DNA from: Flavobacterium celericrescens
GTDB lineage: Bacteria > Bacteroidota > Bacteroidia > Flavobacteriales > Flavobacteriaceae
Direction of reading: 5' to 3'
DNA: 64,000 bases
Assembly (NCBI RefSeq): GCF_011392075.1
Contig: NZ_JAAJBV010000002.1
Coordinates: 124,001 to 188,000, forward strand
Part shown: positions 7,720-16,635 of the stretch, one piece after another
How positions within the stretch are numbered: position 1 is the stretch's first letter
How the letters are laid out: every line of letters starts with the position of its first letter
Program-made: the position numbers and the translations under genes
The notes under the pieces: generated by a model
Told to the model about the DNA's origin: nothing
The model's input: the letters and a program-made list of their open reading frames with translations, nothing else
The model's database searches: none

Positions 7720-9045
7720 TTATTCTTCGTTTGCCCAATTCAATCTATCCATTTGGTTATATTGCCATGGTGCTCCATTGTTTTCAATATTTGTCATCAC
7801 ATTATTCAATTCAGTAGGAGCTGCACTTTGTTCCATTACTAAATAACGACGCATATCAATTATAATTGAAAGTGGACTAATATTAATTGGACACTCTTCA
7901 ACGCAAGCATTACAAGAGGTACAAGCCCATAGTTCTTCTGTTGTGATATAATCATTTAATAAAGATTTTCCATCATCTACAAAGACACCTTTATTTAAAT
8001 CGATATTTTTACCAACTTCTTCAAGCCTATCTCTTGTGTCCATCATTATCTTTCTTGGCGATAATTTTTTACCTGTTTGATTCGCTGGACACGATGAAGT
8101 ACATCTTCCACATTCGGTACAACTGTAGGCATTTAATAATTGAACCCAATTTAAGTCATGCACATCAGAAGCACCAAACTTTGCTGGAACTGCATCAGGA
8201 TTTGCTGGTGCTGCAAACGGATCAGCATTTGGATCCATCATTAATTTTACTTCATTAGTTACACTTTCTAAGTTATCTAATTTACCTTTTGCATTCAAAT
8301 CTGCATAAAAAGTGTTTGGAAATGCTAGTAGAATATGTAAATGTTTTGAAAAGTATAAATAATTTAAAAAGATTAAAATTCCAATGATGTGTAACCACCA
8401 TGCCATTCTTTCAATAACAACAATCAAACCTTCGCTCATTCCATTAAAAACTGGTGCAATGAATTGAGAAACTGGAAAACTACCCGCTTGACTATAATGA
8501 CCAACTCCTAAATTTTGCAAATGTAAATCAGCGGCATTCATTAGTAAGAATAATGACATCAATACCATTTCAAAATATAAAATATAATTGGCATCGTTTC
8601 TAGGTTTTCCATTCAAATCTGAACTTGCAAAACGTCCTAATTTTGTAATATTTCTTCTTATCCAGAAAACTACTACTGCCACTAAAACCAATAAAGCTAA
8701 TATTTCAAAAGAACCAATTAATACATCATATAAGATGCCCATGAACGACAAAACGCGATGTGTTCCAAAAAGCCCATCGATTATAATTTCTATTACTTCA
8801 ATATTAATGATAACAAATCCTACATACACAATAATGTGCAAAAAACCGGCAATTGGTCGTTTAACCATTTTGGATTGTCCTAAAGCTACCATCGTCATGT
8901 TTTTCCATCGTTCTGACGAATTATCAGTACGATTTACATCACGTCCTAACTTAATATTTCGGATTAATTTTTTAACATTAAGTGTAAAATAACCTACACC
9001 TATAGCCAAAAGCAATGCAAAGAAAATATTATCTAAAAAATTCAT
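7720..9045 (-). CDS. Membrane-anchored 4Fe-4S protein (HdrE/NarI-like N-terminus plus bacterioferredoxin)
   Basis: A 441-residue protein. The N-terminal half has about five membrane segments (around residues 5-22, 68-90, 104-126, 155-175 and 210-235) with several His residues that could bind haem. The C-terminal half is a di-cluster ferredoxin: CTECGRCTSSCPANQ near residue 305 and CTSCNACVEECPINI near 378. It likely passes electrons between a quinone pool and the CCG-domain partner encoded at 6388-7179. It is followed by the HAD-like gene and preceded, 12 bp away, by the MCE-domain gene, so all of these may belong to one leftward operon. Confidence 0.83.
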   Translation of the reverse strand: MNFLDNIFFALLLAIGVGYFTLNVKKLIRNIKLGRDVNRTDNSSERWKNMTMVALGQSKMVKRPIAGFLHIIVYVGFVIINIEVIEIIIDGLFGTHRVLSFMGILYDVLIGSFEILALLVLVAVVVFWIRRNITKLGRFASSDLNGKPRNDANYILYFEMVLMSLFLLMNAADLHLQNLGVGHYSQAGSFPVSQFIAPVFNGMSEGLIVVIERMAWWLHIIGILIFLNYLYFSKHLHILLAFPNTFYADLNAKGKLDNLESVTNEVKLMMDPNADPFAAPANPDAVPAKFGASDVHDLNWVQLLNAYSCTECGRCTSSCPANQTGKKLSPRKIMMDTRDRLEEVGKNIDLNKGVFVDDGKSLLNDYITTEELWACTSCNACVEECPINISPLSIIIDMRRYLVMEQSAAPTELNNVMTNIENNGAPWQYNQMDRLNWANEE

Positions 9046-9057
9046 ATTGAAGAGTTT

Positions 9058-10032
9058 TTACTTTTTAATTGTATCGTTGACTGGAGCAACGTAAGGTTTA
9101 TTTTTCTTACCAAACAAAGAAACGTTTACATATCTTGTAGGATTTAAACGCAAATCTTGCAATAATAATTCTAGCTCTTTTGACGTTTTGGCAAAATTAT
9201 TATACATCGTTTCGTCTTTCATTAATTTACCCATTGTTCCTTTTCCTTGCTCCATATCTGTCATTAACTTATCGACATTAGCTAAGGTTTTTTCTAAATT
9301 CTTAACGGTTTGCCCTAAGTTAGCACTTGCCAAAGAATCTGACATTTTAGAAAAATTTGCAGCTGTTTTATCAAAATTGCTTACTGTTGAATTTAATTTT
9401 GATTTGTTATCAGCAATTAAACCATTAATATTTTTTGAAGCTATGCTAAATTCTGACAATGTTTTGTTTAATTCAGCAATGCTATTTTTAAGATTTTGCT
9501 TGGTTTGAGTATCTAAAACATCATTAACATTGGTAAATAACACATCTGCATTTTCAAGTAATTTTTGAATTTTTACTTGAAGCGGTTCTAATTGTTGCGC
9601 TAAAGCATCTGTTAATCCTAATTTACTTGATGCCTGAAGGTAATCTCCTGACACAGCCAAGTTTGAATCTTTATCATTTGGAATAATAACAATTACTTTT
9701 CCTCCTAATGGAGAAGAACCTTGAAGTTCAGCTATACTTGTTTTTGAAATTGGATAATCGGAAGTGATTGACATTTCAACTAATACTTTTTTACTATCTA
9801 AAAAAGAATATGAATTTACTCTTCCTACAGGAACACCTTTTATTGTTATTGTTGATGAAGGTGCTAATCCTTCAACAGACTCAAAAATAACATATAACTT
9901 ATTGTTATTATCAAAAAGATTCTTTCCTTTTAAAAAGTTATATCCCCATATAAACAAGACAATGGATACAATTACAAGGACAGCGGTTTTAATTTCTTTA
10001 GTTAGTTTCAAAGCGAAATAATTTTTTAACAA
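9058..10032 (-). CDS. MCE/MlaD-family lipid transport protein
   Basis: A 324-residue protein with one N-terminal membrane anchor (about residues 14-34) and a single MCE domain (residues of about 38-115, with GLAPSSTITIKGVPVGRV and GSSPLGGKVIVII). A long helical region with repeated Asn/Leu/Lys heptads follows (residues 150-290). This matches MlaD-like subunits that hold phospholipids in the periplasm as part of an ABC system. No Mla ATPase or permease gene lies next to it here. It ends 12 bp before the membrane Fe-S gene and starts 15 bp after the amidase gene, so it probably belongs to the amidase transcription unit. Confidence 0.88.
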   Translation of the reverse strand: MLKNYFALKLTKEIKTAVLVIVSIVLFIWGYNFLKGKNLFDNNNKLYVIFESVEGLAPSSTITIKGVPVGRVNSYSFLDSKKVLVEMSITSDYPISKTSIAELQGSSPLGGKVIVIIPNDKDSNLAVSGDYLQASSKLGLTDALAQQLEPLQVKIQKLLENADVLFTNVNDVLDTQTKQNLKNSIAELNKTLSEFSIASKNINGLIADNKSKLNSTVSNFDKTAANFSKMSDSLASANLGQTVKNLEKTLANVDKLMTDMEQGKGTMGKLMKDETMYNNFAKTSKELELLLQDLRLNPTRYVNVSLFGKKNKPYVAPVNDTIKK

Positions 10033-10047
10033 AAATAAACTTTTATT

Positions 10048-11160
10048 TTATTTTATTGCATCAGCAAGGTTTATTTTTATTCCATCTTTATAAGCAACAA
10101 TATAAGCCGATGAGTAGCCTTTTTTCTTAGCTTCATCTAATCTTTTTTTAGCCTCTTCATATTGTGTTTCCATACCATAAAAATACTTGAACAATTTACC
10201 TGAAGTTTCAACTGAAATAGGTTTTAATCCTTTAAAATTTTGCGGAACCGTTTTTAATTTTTTTGAACTTGCAGCAATTTGAACTTTATACACAATTCCT
10301 TTATTAGATTGCTTTTCAACAGGTTTTGATTGTTCTTTCTCTACTGGTTTTTCCTCAGAAGTTGTTTTAACTGGCTCTTTCTCTTTAACCTCAGGTTCTT
10401 TTGAAGGGTTAAAAAACTCTTTTTTGTATTCTAAAATTGCTCCTGAAATTGCTTCAGCTAATTTGTCTTGACCAGATTCTGAATTTAAAAAAGCGCCTTC
10501 TTCTTTATTGGAAACAAATCCCATTTCAATTAAAACGCGCGGCATGGTAATTTGTCTTAACACCAGAAATCCTGCCTGCTTAACTCCTCTATTTTTGTTA
10601 CTGGTTTTTTTAGTAAAAAATTGCTGTACATTTCCAGCCAATTCAATGCTTTGGTCTAAATATTCTTCTTGTAAAATAGAAATTCCAATTACTGATTCCG
10701 GAGATTTTGGGTCAAAACCATCATATTTTACTTTATAATCAGATTCCAGAGTAACTACTTCATTTTCAGCTTTTGCCACTTCTAAATTGGAGGCATTTCT
10801 TGTAATTCCCATTACATAAGTTTCATTTCCAGATGCGGCTTCGCTTTTATTTGCATTACAATGCATGGAAACAAAAATACTTCCTTTTGATTTATTGGCA
10901 ATTTTTGCTCTTTGTTGCAATTCTATAAAAACATCTGTCTGCCTAGTGTAAACCACTTCAATTTGCGGATCCTTTTCTAAAATAGCCCCTACTTTTAAAA
11001 CGGTTTTTAGTGCAATATTTTTTTCAATATTTCCATGATAAACAGCACCATAATCTTTTCCACCATGGCCTGCATCTAAAACTACTTTAAATTTTGTGGT
11101 TTGACCAAAACCAAACGCAACAGTAAGAACTACAAGAAATGTGGCTATTTTATGTATCAT
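10048..11160 (-). CDS. N-acetylmuramoyl-L-alanine amidase with SPOR-like C-terminus (copy 2)
   Basis: A 370-residue periplasmic amidase that cleaves the MurNAc-L-Ala bond of peptidoglycan. It has a signal peptide (ending FGFGQ), then an Amidase_3 domain with the zinc ligands in LDAGHGGKDYGA (His, residue 32 region), the Glu of HGNIEKNIALK, VSMHCNANKSE (His near residue 100) and VLIEMGFVSN (Glu near 212). A Lys/Glu/Pro-rich linker (residues 255-290) leads to a SPOR-like end with YKVQIAASSKKL and FKYFYG. It is 5 bp from a tandem paralog (11166-12260). The paralogs share architecture but differ mainly in the linker. Confidence 0.92.
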   Translation of the reverse strand: MIHKIATFLVVLTVAFGFGQTTKFKVVLDAGHGGKDYGAVYHGNIEKNIALKTVLKVGAILEKDPQIEVVYTRQTDVFIELQQRAKIANKSKGSIFVSMHCNANKSEAASGNETYVMGITRNASNLEVAKAENEVVTLESDYKVKYDGFDPKSPESVIGISILQEEYLDQSIELAGNVQQFFTKKTSNKNRGVKQAGFLVLRQITMPRVLIEMGFVSNKEEGAFLNSESGQDKLAEAISGAILEYKKEFFNPSKEPEVKEKEPVKTTSEEKPVEKEQSKPVEKQSNKGIVYKVQIAASSKKLKTVPQNFKGLKPISVETSGKLFKYFYGMETQYEEAKKRLDEAKKKGYSSAYIVAYKDGIKINLADAIK

Positions 11161-11165
11161 ATTTG

Positions 11166-12260
11166 TTATTTATTCTCAAAAGTTACAATATAAGCCGATT
11201 TATAACCTTTCTTTTTTGCTTCTTCTAACAATTTTTTGCATGCTTCATAATCGGTTTCATCTCCATAAAAATATTTGTACAACTTATTCTCGTGAGTGTA
11301 TGAAATATTTTTTAATCCTTTAAAATTTGCTGGTTTTGTATCTATTAGTTTGGTTCCTGCTTCAAGTTGCACTTTATAATGAGTTGTTTTATCACTATTA
11401 ACCACAACATTATTCTCTGTTGGAATAGTATTCTCTGGAGCTACAATTAGTTCATCCTGAACATCAAGAGGTAATGCTACTTCTGAAGGGCTGAAAAAAG
11501 TATTTTTATAGGCTATAATTGAATTTGCAATAGACTGTGCCAATTCTGCTTTACCTTCTTCTGAACTTAAATATTTTGCTTCTTCAGGATTAGAAACAAA
11601 CCCTAATTCAATCAAAACGCCTGGCATTACAGTTGCATCTAAAACCCATAGTGGTTGTTGGTGTACACCTTTGTCTTTTCGGTTTAACTTTGTTTTAAAA
11701 CCATCTTGAATTAAACTTGCTAATTCAATACTTTGAAGCAATGATTCTTCTTGCATAATTTTTAATCCTATTAATGTTTCAGGATTGTTTGGATCAAAGC
11801 CTTTATATTTTGTTTTATAATCTGCTTCTTGAAAAATTACAGCATTTTCTGTTTTTGCTATTTCTAAATTAGTTCCTGTTCTCGACATTCCCATTACTAA
11901 AGTCATTGAACCATATGGCACAGCAGTTGTCGTTGAATTACAATGTACAGAAACAAATAAATTCGCTTTCGCACGATTAGCAATATTTGCACGCTCTCTT
12001 AATTCGATAAAAACATCTGTTTTTCGGGTGTAAACAAGAGCAACATCATTATAAGCTTCTAATAATTTACCTACTCTTAGCACTACATCTAATGCAATTT
12101 CTTTTTCTTTAAGACCGTTTTTCATGGCTCCTGGATCTTTTCCACCATGACCAGCGTCTAAAACTACTTTAAATTGATTAGAACTTTGTCCAAAATTTGG
12201 AATAAAAGCAAATAATAAAACTGCTAATAGGATATATTTGATAGTGTTTTTATAGATCAT
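11166..12260 (-). CDS. N-acetylmuramoyl-L-alanine amidase with SPOR-like C-terminus (copy 1)
   Basis: A 364-residue periplasmic Amidase_3 enzyme, the first gene of the leftward run that continues with copy 2 and the MCE gene. A signal peptide is followed by LDAGHGGKDPGAM (zinc His), GLKEKEIALDV (Glu), VSVHCNSTT (His) and VLIELGFVSN (catalytic Glu). The tail (YKVQLEAGTKLI, YKYFYGDETD, KSAYIVTFENK) resembles a SPOR-type glycan-binding domain. It starts at ATG 12260, 71 bp from the divergent lptD start, so the intergenic space holds both promoters. The role is probably daughter-cell separation or cell-wall turnover. Confidence 0.92.
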   Translation of the reverse strand: MIYKNTIKYILLAVLLFAFIPNFGQSSNQFKVVLDAGHGGKDPGAMKNGLKEKEIALDVVLRVGKLLEAYNDVALVYTRKTDVFIELRERANIANRAKANLFVSVHCNSTTTAVPYGSMTLVMGMSRTGTNLEIAKTENAVIFQEADYKTKYKGFDPNNPETLIGLKIMQEESLLQSIELASLIQDGFKTKLNRKDKGVHQQPLWVLDATVMPGVLIELGFVSNPEEAKYLSSEEGKAELAQSIANSIIAYKNTFFSPSEVALPLDVQDELIVAPENTIPTENNVVVNSDKTTHYKVQLEAGTKLIDTKPANFKGLKNISYTHENKLYKYFYGDETDYEACKKLLEEAKKKGYKSAYIVTFENK

Positions 12261-12304
12261 AAAACAAATGAAAAGTATTATAAGTTATAATTTTATTAAA
12301 ACAT

Positions 12305-12312
12305 TATTTTTG
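12305..12312 (+). promoter_or_regulatory. Putative Bacteroidota -7 element (TATTTTTG) for lptD
   Basis: TATTTTTG fits TAnnTTTG exactly and lies 19 bp before the proposed TTG start of lptD. No clear TTG -33 element is seen, so this is a partial match. Confidence 0.45.
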
Positions 12313-12331
12313 CAAAAAAATATATGTAAGT

Positions 12332-15016
12332 TTGACACTTCAAAAAGTAAGCCAAATTTTTACAAAAATACTATTAAAAGCATTGCGTACAAAGTTATTT
12401 TATATCGTTTTTTCAGTAATTTTTCTAACAATAGGAACTACACATGTATTTTCTCAAGAAATTAAGATTACCGATACCATCAAAATAGAGTCTTTATCCC
12501 TAATAAAACCTAAAGATTCTACTGCAATTGACTCCACAAAAAAGAAGAAACCTTTTTTGGATGGTGTTGTAAATATGAAGGCAAAAGATTATGAAAAATT
12601 AGACCAAAAAAAGAAACAAATTACACTTTACAACGAAGCCGAAATCTACTATACCGATTTTGAATTAAAGGCAGGAAAAATTGTAATGGACTATGAAAAA
12701 AATTTGGTTTACGCAGGAAGACTGAAAGATTCTACCGGAAAATACATCCAAAGACCTGTTTTTACTCAAGGAAGTAATGTAGTTGAACCCGATTCGATTG
12801 TTTTTCATACCAAAACAAAAAAAGCATTAGTTTGGAACTCTAGAACAAAACAAGGTGAACTAAATATTAAAGCAGAAATTTCAAAACGAGAAAACGATTC
12901 TGTGTATTTTATGAAAAATGCACGGTTGACTACTTCCAAAAATATTGAAGACCCAGAATATTACTTTTTAGTGCGAAAAGTCAAATTTGTTCCTAAAAAG
13001 AAAGTTGTTGCCGGATTAACAAACATGGTTATTGCTGATGTACCTACTCCAATTGGACTTCCGTTTGCTTATTTTCCGATGACGGAAGAAAGTACTTCTG
13101 GTTTTATATTGCCCACACCTGGACAAAACAACAGGCAAGGATATTTTCTTCAAAATGGAGGATATTATTTTGCTTTAAGCGATTATTATGATTTAGCCGT
13201 TTTAGGAGATTATTATACGAATGGTAGTTATGGTTTACGCGCTGAAAGCAGTTATGCCAAACGTTATAAATTTAGTGGTAGATTCAATTTTAGATTTGAA
13301 AACAACATTCAAAGTGAAAAGGGTTTTCCTGATTATGTAAAATCGAAACAATATAATATTCAATGGTCGCATAGTCAAGATGCAAAAGCGGCGGCTAATT
13401 CACGATTTTCAGCATCGGTGAATTTAGGAAGTAGCCAATATTACAGACAATCTATCAATATGAACAATGTTGGATCGAGCTTGAACAACAACTTGAGTTC
13501 TTCTATTTCATTTTCTAAAACATTCCAAACAGTACCACAAGTGAATATGTCGTTATCTGCCACACATTCACAAAACACCAACACAGAACAAATTGATATG
13601 ACACTTCCTACATTACAAGCAAGTGTTGATCGTATCTATCCTTTTGCTCCAAAAGATGGTATTAAAAAAGGATTTTTCAAAAACATCAATTTACAATATA
13701 ACGTAAGAGGAGAAAACCGAATCAAAACAGCTGATTCATTATTCTTTAAACCGCAGATGTTTAGAGATGCTAAAACAGGTTTTCAGCATAGTATTCCAAT
13801 CAATACCAATTTTAAAGTATTCAAATATTTTAGTGTTTCTATGGGTGCTGCTTACAACGAAGTATGGGCATTCAACACAATTCAAAAATACTTTAGCACC
13901 ATCGAAAACAAAGTGGTTACTGAAGATCAAAAAGGATTTGAAACCTTTAGAACCTATAATTTTTCAGCAGGAATTGGAACCACTATTTATGGAACTTTCA
14001 ATTTTGGTGAAGACAAAAAAATTCAAGCGATACGTCACGTAATGCGTCCAAATGTTTCTTATGGTTATACTCCAAGTTTTGAAAAATATTATGACACTTA
14101 TGCTATCGATGCTACTGGATTAACAACTGCCGAATACACTAAATTTGATGGTGGATTATTTGGCGCTCCAGGGAAAAGCTATTCAAACAGTTTAGGATTT
14201 TCGTTAAGTAATACTTTTGAAGCCAAAATGCAGGATAAGGAAAGTAAAAAAGGAGAAACTAAAAAAGTGATGCTTTTAAACAACTTAAACTTTTCAACGA
14301 GTTATAATTTAGCAGCCGATTCATTAGCTTGGTCACCAATGCGCGTGAGTGGAGGAACTCAACTGTTTAAACAAAAAATGAATGTGAATTTTGGCGCTAC
14401 TTTAGATCCTTATGCTATTGATAATTCGGGAAGACGAATTGAAAAATTCAATATTGATAACGGCGGTAGTTTGTTTCGTATGACAAGTGCTAATATGACA
14501 TTAAACTATTCGTTTTCTAGTACGGATGGTGAGAAAAAAACCAATAAGCAAAACCAACAAAATGGTGGAACTGGCGATGATTTATTTGGAACCAGTACCG
14601 ATTTAAGTGATTCACGTCAAAGTTTATTTGATAAAGATAACGAAGGTAAAAAAGAAGAAAGTTCGAATGAATGGTACAATACTAAATTGCCTTGGGATTT
14701 GCGATTGGCTTATTCAGTTACCTATAACAATAGTAATCGTCAAGATGAGATTTCTTCAAACTCATTGATGGCCTCAGGAAATGTAGAATTAGCACCACGT
14801 TGGAAAGTGGGCTTCTCTTCTGGATATGACTTTAAACAAAAAGGCGTTACTTTTACTCAACTTCGTTTTGAACGTGATTTAGAAAGTTGGCGCATGAGTT
14901 TCAATTGGGTTCCATTTGGCACTAATACTTATTGGGGCTTCTTTATAGGAATTACCTCATCGGTATTGAGTGACATTAAATATGATAAACGCCAATTACC
15001 TGATAGAGTATTTTAA
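12332..15016 (+). CDS. lptD: LPS-assembly outer-membrane protein LptD
   Basis: An 894-residue outer-membrane protein that, with LptE, inserts LPS into the outer leaflet. An N-terminal hydrophobic segment ends THVFSQ. An OstA/LptA-like periplasmic domain follows (about residues 75-230, with QITLYNEAEIYYTDFELKAG and KALVWNSRT). Then come the diagnostic plug/barrel motif VPTPIGLPFAYFPM near residue 240 and a long beta-barrel to the C-terminal F. The start is TTG at 12332: the only possible ATG nearby (12324) is followed at once by a stop, and the frame codes plausibly from the TTG. A second TTG at 12386 is an alternative. lptD is transcribed away from the amidases and is followed 26 bp later by ridA and a terminator. 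Confidence 0.92.
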   Translation: MTLQKVSQIFTKILLKALRTKLFYIVFSVIFLTIGTTHVFSQEIKITDTIKIESLSLIKPKDSTAIDSTKKKKPFLDGVVNMKAKDYEKLDQKKKQITLYNEAEIYYTDFELKAGKIVMDYEKNLVYAGRLKDSTGKYIQRPVFTQGSNVVEPDSIVFHTKTKKALVWNSRTKQGELNIKAEISKRENDSVYFMKNARLTTSKNIEDPEYYFLVRKVKFVPKKKVVAGLTNMVIADVPTPIGLPFAYFPMTEESTSGFILPTPGQNNRQGYFLQNGGYYFALSDYYDLAVLGDYYTNGSYGLRAESSYAKRYKFSGRFNFRFENNIQSEKGFPDYVKSKQYNIQWSHSQDAKAAANSRFSASVNLGSSQYYRQSINMNNVGSSLNNNLSSSISFSKTFQTVPQVNMSLSATHSQNTNTEQIDMTLPTLQASVDRIYPFAPKDGIKKGFFKNINLQYNVRGENRIKTADSLFFKPQMFRDAKTGFQHSIPINTNFKVFKYFSVSMGAAYNEVWAFNTIQKYFSTIENKVVTEDQKGFETFRTYNFSAGIGTTIYGTFNFGEDKKIQAIRHVMRPNVSYGYTPSFEKYYDTYAIDATGLTTAEYTKFDGGLFGAPGKSYSNSLGFSLSNTFEAKMQDKESKKGETKKVMLLNNLNFSTSYNLAADSLAWSPMRVSGGTQLFKQKMNVNFGATLDPYAIDNSGRRIEKFNIDNGGSLFRMTSANMTLNYSFSSTDGEKKTNKQNQQNGGTGDDLFGTSTDLSDSRQSLFDKDNEGKKEESSNEWYNTKLPWDLRLAYSVTYNNSNRQDEISSNSLMASGNVELAPRWKVGFSSGYDFKQKGVTFTQLRFERDLESWRMSFNWVPFGTNTYWGFFIGITSSVLSDIKYDKRQLPDRVF

Positions 15017-15042
15017 TTAGATTTTTTAAAATTGAATTAGCT

Positions 15043-15423
15043 ATGAAAAAAATAATTTATACAGACAAAGCTCCTGCACCTATTGGGCCATACAACCAAG
15101 CTGTTTTGGTGGGAAATACATTATACACATCAGGGCAAATTGCCTTAGACCCAGTTACAATGGAGTTGGTTTTAGACGATATTGAAACCGAAACCAAGCA
15201 AGTAATGGAAAACATGAAAGCCGTTTTAGCAGCAGCCGATATGACCTTTGAAAACGTAATCAAAACCTCTATTTTTATTATGAATATGGGTGATTTTGCA
15301 CGTATCAATACTATATATGGCTGTTATTTTGATGAAACCACAGCACCCGCAAGAGAAACTGTCCAAGTGGCTTGTTTGCCCAAAAATGTAAACATAGAAA
15401 TTTCAATGATAGCGGTAAAATAA
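15043..15423 (+). CDS. ridA: RidA family reactive imine/enamine deaminase
   Basis: A 126-residue Rid/YjgF/YER057c protein that hydrolyses reactive 2-aminoacrylate and related imines released by PLP enzymes. The family signature is complete: TDKAPAPIGPYNQAV at the N-terminus, LYTSGQIALDP, the central KTSIFIMNMGDF, APARETVQVACLP with the catalytic Arg, and the ending IEISMIAVK. Length is typical for the trimeric family. It is 26 bp downstream of lptD with no terminator between them and has a strong terminator behind it, so it is probably co-transcribed with lptD. The link to LPS assembly is positional only. Confidence 0.95.
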   Translation: MKKIIYTDKAPAPIGPYNQAVLVGNTLYTSGQIALDPVTMELVLDDIETETKQVMENMKAVLAAADMTFENVIKTSIFIMNMGDFARINTIYGCYFDETTAPARETVQVACLPKNVNIEISMIAVK

Positions 15424-15445
15424 ATTTACAACGCTTTATATTATG

Positions 15446-15478
15446 AAATCCTCACAATTTTTTGTGGGGATTTTTTAT
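15446..15478 (+). terminator. Rho-independent terminator after ridA
   Basis: AATCCTCAC (15447-15455) pairs with GTGGGGATT (15464-15472), with one G-T pair, and a T-run follows. This closes the lptD-ridA unit and marks the border of the accessory region to the right. Confidence 0.85.
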
Positions 15479-15614
15479 AACGTAATTCTTTAAGCTGTAA
15501 CTATTTTTTCTTATTTTTGGTAAAAGCTACTTTATGGCGTCAAGCTACCCAATTTTGGGTGTATAAGCTAATGTTTGTAGCCCATATATATAAGTTGTGC
15601 GTAATTTTAAAAAA

Positions 15615-15989
15615 ATGATAGACGAAATATATTCTCATTGTATACAAAATGATAGATATGGATTTACAATTCCATATTTATATAAGATTGAAAAAGACAA
15701 TAATCGTGAAAAATCTATCGAAGAAATTTTAGAATATTTATCAAAATCTGAAGCGTTTTACATTATATCAAAATGTAATGATCTCGATGAATATATCATT
15801 GGATTACACAAAAAAGAATATGCCCCAATATCTTATTATGCTCACTTTAATAATTTACTTTATGATCAGGAGGTCTTAGGTTTTTTTGAGTCTTTTCAAG
15901 AGTTATCTTCTTTCTTAACTAAAGAATATCAAAAATACATAGACAAAGGGCAATATTCAAAAAACATAGAAACTTTAAATTGGGAATAA
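15615..15989 (+). CDS. Small protein of unknown function in cassette-like module 1
   Basis: A 124-residue cytosolic protein starting MIDEIYSHCIQNDRYGFTIP. A GTG at 15597 is also in frame but lies within the terminal repeat of the module; the ATG at 15615 is preferred. The sequence is rich in Tyr, Ile, Lys and Glu (KSIEEILEYLSKSEAFYIIS), predicted alpha/beta, without a signal peptide or a catalytic motif I recognise. Its stop codon TAA shares its last A with the ATG of the next gene, so translation of the two is probably coupled. An adaptor, immunity or defence-related role would be a guess from context only. Confidence 0.6.
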   Translation: MIDEIYSHCIQNDRYGFTIPYLYKIEKDNNREKSIEEILEYLSKSEAFYIISKCNDLDEYIIGLHKKEYAPISYYAHFNNLLYDQEVLGFFESFQELSSFLTKEYQKYIDKGQYSKNIETLNWE

Positions 15990-16435
15990 TGGATATCAAA
16001 TTTTGGACAGCAATATATGCAGCAATAATTTCTACTATAGTTTTTATTTGGCGACTTTATGAATTTTATTATGATAGAAGAGGAAAATTTACTGTTGAAT
16101 TAAGAAATATTCATAGAACACCTGTAATTAACTTTAAGGTTGGAGATAGTGTTAGCTATCTTGTAATAAAAATCACTAATGTTGGTAAAAATAAAAGATT
16201 TATTGAAGAGCCTAGTTTTGAAAGTAATTCAAAACAGAAGAAACATTTCAACTTATTAAAATTAGACAAAAAAGAAAACTACCCCATAGCTTTAGAACCT
16301 GGCGAAATTCATGAATATTCAGTTGAATTTGAGACCTTAAAAAATGAATTATCTGAATTTGATATTACAAAAATTAAAGCTCTTGTCTTTGACACTCAAA
16401 AAAATACTTACAAATCAAATTGGTTTAATCTATAG
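15989..16435 (+). CDS. Single-pass membrane protein of unknown function in module 1
   Basis: A 148-residue protein starting MDIKFWTAIYAAIISTIVFI, whose first 25 residues form one membrane anchor, followed by a basic RLYEFYYDRRGK stretch and a soluble beta-rich domain (residues 35-140). The ATG at 15989 overlaps the previous stop by one base; a TTG at 15980 is the less likely alternative. The soluble part, with LVIKITNVGKNKRFIEEPSFE and LEPGEIHEYSVEFETL, looks like an immunoglobulin-like beta sandwich. The stop lies six bases before the terminal repeat of the module. Family not recognised. Confidence 0.6.
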   Translation: MDIKFWTAIYAAIISTIVFIWRLYEFYYDRRGKFTVELRNIHRTPVINFKVGDSVSYLVIKITNVGKNKRFIEEPSFESNSKQKKHFNLLKLDKKENYPIALEPGEIHEYSVEFETLKNELSEFDITKIKALVFDTQKNTYKSNWFNL

Positions 16436-16441
16436 AAAAAC

Positions 16442-16609
16442 TACGCACAACAGCGGTTTTGTGCAAGCGTGGTTTTGGGGATTTATCGGTAATGGTAAGT
16501 GTTTGCACTTCTCTCCTATTTTTCAATATTTTCTTTCAAACTTTTCGGTATATTTGTAAACGTCAGTAATAAAAATCCCCGCCTGACACAAAGCCGGCGG
16601 GACGTTAGC
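16442..16609 (+). repeat. attC-like recombination site 1 (long imperfect hairpin)
   Basis: The site runs from TACGCACAAC (16442-16451) to GTTAGC (16604-16609). Two nested arms pair: GGTTTTGTG (16455-16463) with CACAAAGCC (16587-16595), one G-T pair, and GGGGATTT (16477-16484) with AAATCCCC (16573-16580). The outer 7-mers GCACAAC and GTTAGC correspond in place and partly in sequence to the attC core boxes RYYYAAC and GTTRRRY. The size, about 170 bp, is at the large end for attC. The complementarity is seen directly; calling it attC-like is inference. Confidence 0.55.
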
Positions 16610-16635
16610 GGTAAGACTTGGGAACATTACGTTAA

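Larger units (their letters stand above)
15594..16603 (+). other. Cassette-like module 1 (two small genes plus attC-like site)
   Basis: The module begins with GTTGTGCGTA (15594-15603). Its coding part ends with the exact complement TACGCACAAC (16442-16451), directly followed by the folded site that runs to GTTAGC (16604). In integrons a cassette carries such a pair because its 5' core and the first core of its own attC are complementary. The module holds two overlapping genes in the same direction. Upstream, ACCCAATTTTGGGT (15547-15560) forms a small hairpin that could be a remnant of a preceding site. No integrase is seen. Confidence 0.55.

Noticed and set aside
16344-16559. A 71-codon frame running from the second cassette gene into the hairpin region
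   Set aside because: It overlaps a real gene in another frame and then translates the attC-like site; the composition is not protein-like.
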